Assembly (NCBI GenBank): GCA_002150815.3
Contig: NDFF03000400.1
Location: 62,001 to 126,000 of the forward strand
Source of the DNA: Grammothele lineata
Taxonomy: Eukaryota; Basidiomycota; Agaricomycetes; Polyporales; Polyporaceae
Reading direction: 5' to 3'
Length of the DNA stretch: 64,000 bases
Of this stretch, positions 60,968 through 64,000 are shown in pieces. The notes under the pieces are model-generated. The model did not search any database. It was not told the origin of the DNA and worked only from the letters and a program-made list of their open reading frames with translations. Made by a program: the position numbers and the translations under genes. Every line of letters begins with the position of its first letter. The stretch's first letter is position 1.

Positions 60968-62689
60968 ACTGTCGATCTCTGTACCTGGACTCGGTCTCTC
61001 TTCTCTTGCGGCTCAATACCCCACGGCTACTACTATCGCCTCAGCTAATACCCCTTACCCCATTCCTCCGTCCTATCCGCCCCCTACACCATGCACCCTA
61101 CCACCCCCACTCTCCCATGCCGCATGCTGTTCATATGTGCATATGTGCCCCGTCGCATAATTATCCATAGAGCGATTATGCTAATCCTCTGCCCATTCCT
61201 TGCCTCTACTACGTTCCTTTGCACTTCCCCTCCTCCCCTGGCCCTTTCCCTCCGCCGACGGGCGCCCCCGCGCACTCGGTTGTACATACGCGCACTCCCA
61301 CTCCCCACTCCTGGGTCGCCCGTGCATGCGCGCGGGTCCCACCTCGCTCACTTGCTGCCTCGCGCAAACCCATGCTTAATCTCACTACTTCCCGTGTCGA
61401 ACAATCACTGGTTTCTTTGTCTCACGCTCCGAACCTTCAATTCCTTCCCTTTCTCTTGGTCTCCGCAATTGTAACGACCCCGTCATGCGTGGGCGCGACT
61501 GGTACCTTCCACTCGTCCCATCCTCTCGTCTGCTGTGGTGCATCCGCTTCATTGTCCATCTCTCGACGTCCTCATCCCTTCCGTCTCGCGACGACGTAGA
61601 GCTTTAGTCACACATGCCCATACAGCCCAGAGGTCGGGCCAGGTCCGCCCACTGTAGAGTATTCCGTACAGTAGCAGCACACCCACGTTTTACTGTACAA
61701 GCGCATGTATAACAGAGCCTCGGATATACACAGCAGCACTAACTCCTACTACTACTCCTAAGTCGAGTCGAGTCAAGCCAAGCGGCCCTGCGCCCTCCCC
61801 TGTCGCTGTAACGTAGAGGAGAGCGTCGCGAGCCGGCTCTATTCGAATCCGAGATGAGTTTTCCTATCAGCAGGCCTGGATACGGGGGCAGAGGGGCAGA
61901 GGGGTACCGAGCTGACTAGCGGGCGGTGTGTATGTGGTGTGTGAAGTGAAAGGAAGAAATGGGGGGAATCGGCCACGACAACGAGCATAGGTGCGGTAGC
62001 ATGGTGAATACGAAAAGCGGGGGATATGGTGGGGTCGAGGGGGTGTAAGACAAAAGAGACGTCAGTGAACACAGAACACTAAAGACCGTCAACGATGAAA
62101 TGCGGTGAAGGGGAAACGGAGGGATGAGGCATATAAAGAGACCATGGGGGTAGCTGGAGAAACCGGGCACGTAATGATACAAGATGAGGAGAGGACGGGT
62201 GGATGCGTGGGATCGATTCTCTAGTGATAGGAGTAGTGGTGGTGGGAGCGGGGTAATTGCAGTTGCACATGAGAGCGGGCGGACATGCTTAAACGAGCAG
62301 AGAGAAGAAGGGCGACAAAGGGTTGCAAAGGGGTGTATGCGGAAGTGAAAGGGGGAGAAGCGGGGAACGGGATATCATGGGGGGCACGGACGAGCGAGCG
62401 AGTGTATGCGATGTGAGAGTAAGAGGGGGGGACCGAGGCTCCGCGCTGTCCGTCTCTACAATCGAGCCACGCAGCGAATACTTTAAGAGTAAGAGAGTCC
62501 GCAAATGCCCCACGCGTCAGGTGCGAGGAGAAAAAGGTAAGCACAAGAAAGCGGACAAACGAGCACAGATCCGACAGAAGAGCCACACGACAAACCGGCG
62601 CGCAGCGCTCAGCCTCCCGAGGGGCCTCGCGCCTCGCGCCTCTAGTCTAGTAGTAGTAGATCTAGCCAACGACGACAGCATACGCGTCT
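60968..62689. other. Convergent intergenic region, 1.7 kb
   Basis: The plus strand is CT-rich after the coiled-coil stop (60970-61600), and the minus strand is CT-rich from 61900 to 62600, as expected of two convergent 3' flanks. Small repeats: ACTACTACTACTCCTAAGTCGAGTCGAGTC near 61745-61775. The open frames are compositional and show no domain. Confidence 0.5.
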
Positions 62690-64000
62690 TCACGTGCAGA
62701 TCATCGGCCTTTGCTTGCCCTCCCTCGCCTGCACCTGTGAGGGACCAGCCGGGGGCGGCGGCGGCGGCGGCGGCGAACGGTGCCTACTCGCACTCGCACT
62801 CGCGTTGGCGCTCAAGGAGCGGCGAGGCGGGGACAGAGCCCCAGCACTAGGCCGGCGCGTGCGCACCTCGAGGTGGACCTCCTCCTCGTCCTCGCTCTCC
62901 TCGTCCTCGTCCTGGTACCTCTGGCTCGTGCTCGGCTGCAGGTCGAACGACGACGAGCCGCCGTCCTCGTCCGTCACCGCCTCGCTCAGCGGCACGTCGA
63001 CGTCCTCGTTGAGCACCATCCGCCCCCTCGGCGACGTGGGCGCGGGCGACGGGCGGGCGGTGCTCCGGCGGCGCGCTGGCGGGCGGGCGTGGTACACGCA
63101 GCCCGAGTCGTCGTCCGAGTTGGAGTCGTCGTAGGCCGAGTCGTACGAGCGCACCGAGTCCGAGTCGGGCGGGCCCTCCCCGTCGTCGTCGAGCAGCTCG
63201 TCCTCCGACCCGTGGCCCATCAGCGCCTGCGCGAGCGGGCTGGTCGTCCGTCCGCGCGCGATGCTTTGTCCTTGCGAGCGTGAGCGCTGGTGCTGGTGGT
63301 GGGGTTGGTGCGCGGAGCGGCCGGTGAGCGTCGCCCCAGGATCCTCCGAGACCTCGCACGCGCCATCATGGCGAGACAGAAGCGCCTGCGCGGCCGCAAG
63401 CGGCGCGAGGGGCGCAAGCGGCGGCCCGATGCTCTGCGCGCTGCTCACCGTCGAAAGCAGCGCCGAGTTCGGCACGGACGGCACGGGGCTGTGTGCGAAC
63501 CCGCCGGCCCCGACGAGCAGCGTCTCGTCGTCGAGGTCCTCGTGGCGGTCGCCCGAGTAGAGGGACATCATGTCCTCCGAGGGGCGCTGGCGCGGGAAGT
63601 CGGGGGCCGTCCACGACGCGGCGCGCATCGCTTTCGTGAGCTTCCCGCTCATGCTGCTCTGGCGCGACGTCATCTGCGATGGCCCCAAGACCTCGGTGCT
63701 ATCGCGTGAGGGAGGGGCCGTCGCGGGGATCGGGTGCGGGCGCGGGAACGAGGTGGACGAGGAGGGTCCGGGGTCGATGATGTTCGTGCTCGAGGAGAGG
63801 TAGGACGAGTGTCGCTGAGTGCCGAACCGGCGCATCCACTGAAGGGGCGAGCTGCGGGGACGTTCGCTGTCGGGGGACTGGCTGGGACCGTACTCGCTCA
63901 CAGGCGTCGTCGCGAGGCTGGAGCCGCTAGGGGAGGGCAGGGGCGAAGCAACACGCACGGGAACTTGGAGGCCGTAGTCGGTGCTCCTACTGCCCTTCGC
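62690..64000 (-). CDS. C-terminal part of a disordered acidic/Ser-rich protein (partial, runs off right edge)
   Basis: The frame stays open to the right window edge, so the N-terminus is missing. At least 435 codons without an intron. The sequence is intrinsically disordered: Ser/Pro-rich, then acidic clusters (SEDELLDDDGEGPPDSDS, SYDSAYDDSNSDDDSG, RYQDEDEESEDEEEVHLEV), a His/Gln run (HQPHHQHQRSRSQ) and a polyproline octamer made by a CGG-type trinucleotide run at about 62752-62776. The stop follows QRPMICT. No folded domain is visible in the part present, so no function can be given. Confidence 0.7.
   Translation of the reverse strand, partial: AKGSRSTDYGLQVPVRVASPLPSPSGSSLATTPVSEYGPSQSPDSERPRSSPLQWMRRFGTQRHSSYLSSSTNIIDPGPSSSTSFPRPHPIPATAPPSRDSTEVLGPSQMTSRQSSMSGKLTKAMRAASWTAPDFPRQRPSEDMMSLYSGDRHEDLDDETLLVGAGGFAHSPVPSVPNSALLSTVSSAQSIGPPLAPLAPLAAAQALLSRHDGACEVSEDPGATLTGRSAHQPHHQHQRSRSQGQSIARGRTTSPLAQALMGHGSEDELLDDDGEGPPDSDSVRSYDSAYDDSNSDDDSGCVYHARPPARRRSTARPSPAPTSPRGRMVLNEDVDVPLSEAVTDEDGGSSSFDLQPSTSQRYQDEDEESEDEEEVHLEVRTRRPSAGALSPPRRSLSANASASASRHRSPPPPPPPPAGPSQVQAREGKQRPMICT

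Noticed and set aside
61091..61474. Plus-strand 127-codon frame after the coiled-coil gene
   Set aside because: CT-rich 3' flank with biased translation (Pro/Ser/Leu) and no domain.
62755..62776. CGG trinucleotide run as an independent repeat element
   Set aside because: It lies in the coding frame of the right-edge gene and encodes its polyproline stretch.

Overview
The window is nuclear DNA from a filamentous basidiomycete, most likely an Agaricomycete (polypore-like). It is GC-rich, and the genes are split by many 50-60 nt introns with GTRNGT donors and short 3' ends. A tRNA gene carries an intron directly 3' of its anticodon. Gene content is ordinary fungal housekeeping plus saprotroph functions (secreted sedolisins, phenol hydroxylase). 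The genus cannot be fixed from the sequence alone.

Layout. 0-5.4 kb: an unrecognised minus-strand gene with a TPEVA-type repeat tail (runs off the left edge) sits head-to-head with mitochondrial Lon protease. 5.4-7.4 kb: repeats (165-bp tandem duplication, hexanucleotide microsatellite, degenerate repeat). 7.4-9.9 kb: an AGC-like Ser/Thr kinase (minus). 10.5 kb: tRNA-Arg(CCU). 10.6-20 kb: a gene-poor tract with one broken minus-strand gene and one small coiled-coil gene. 20-22.8 kb: a Crz1-like C2H2 transcription factor. 25.3-27 kb: a trypsin-like protease. 27.9-30.4 kb: a WD40/DUF2415-like protein. 31-34.7 kb: a disordered KEN-box protein and the PLP homeostasis protein (YggS/PLPBP family). 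35-40.7 kb: an ADP1-like ABCG transporter head-to-head with a UPF0014/FetB-like membrane protein. 41.7-47.1 kb: phenol 2-monooxygenase and an aromatic/kynurenine-type aminotransferase in tandem, convergent with COQ4. 49-50.4 kb: a one-zinc-finger protein. 51-57 kb: two divergent sedolisins (S53). 57.9-61 kb: a tail-anchored coiled-coil protein with a ladder of dynein-light-chain-type QT motifs. 62.7-64 kb: the C-terminal part of a disordered acidic protein (minus).

How the genes relate. Lon, COQ4 and the PLP protein serve mitochondrial quality control, ubiquinone synthesis and B6 homeostasis. The monooxygenase and aminotransferase suggest aromatic-compound catabolism. The sedolisin pair suggests acid extracellular proteolysis. 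Crz1 would be the Ca2+/calcineurin output. No plasmid, phage, CRISPR or intact transposon was seen. Gene models were spliced by hand from GT/AG sites with phase checked; the residue counts given assume those models.
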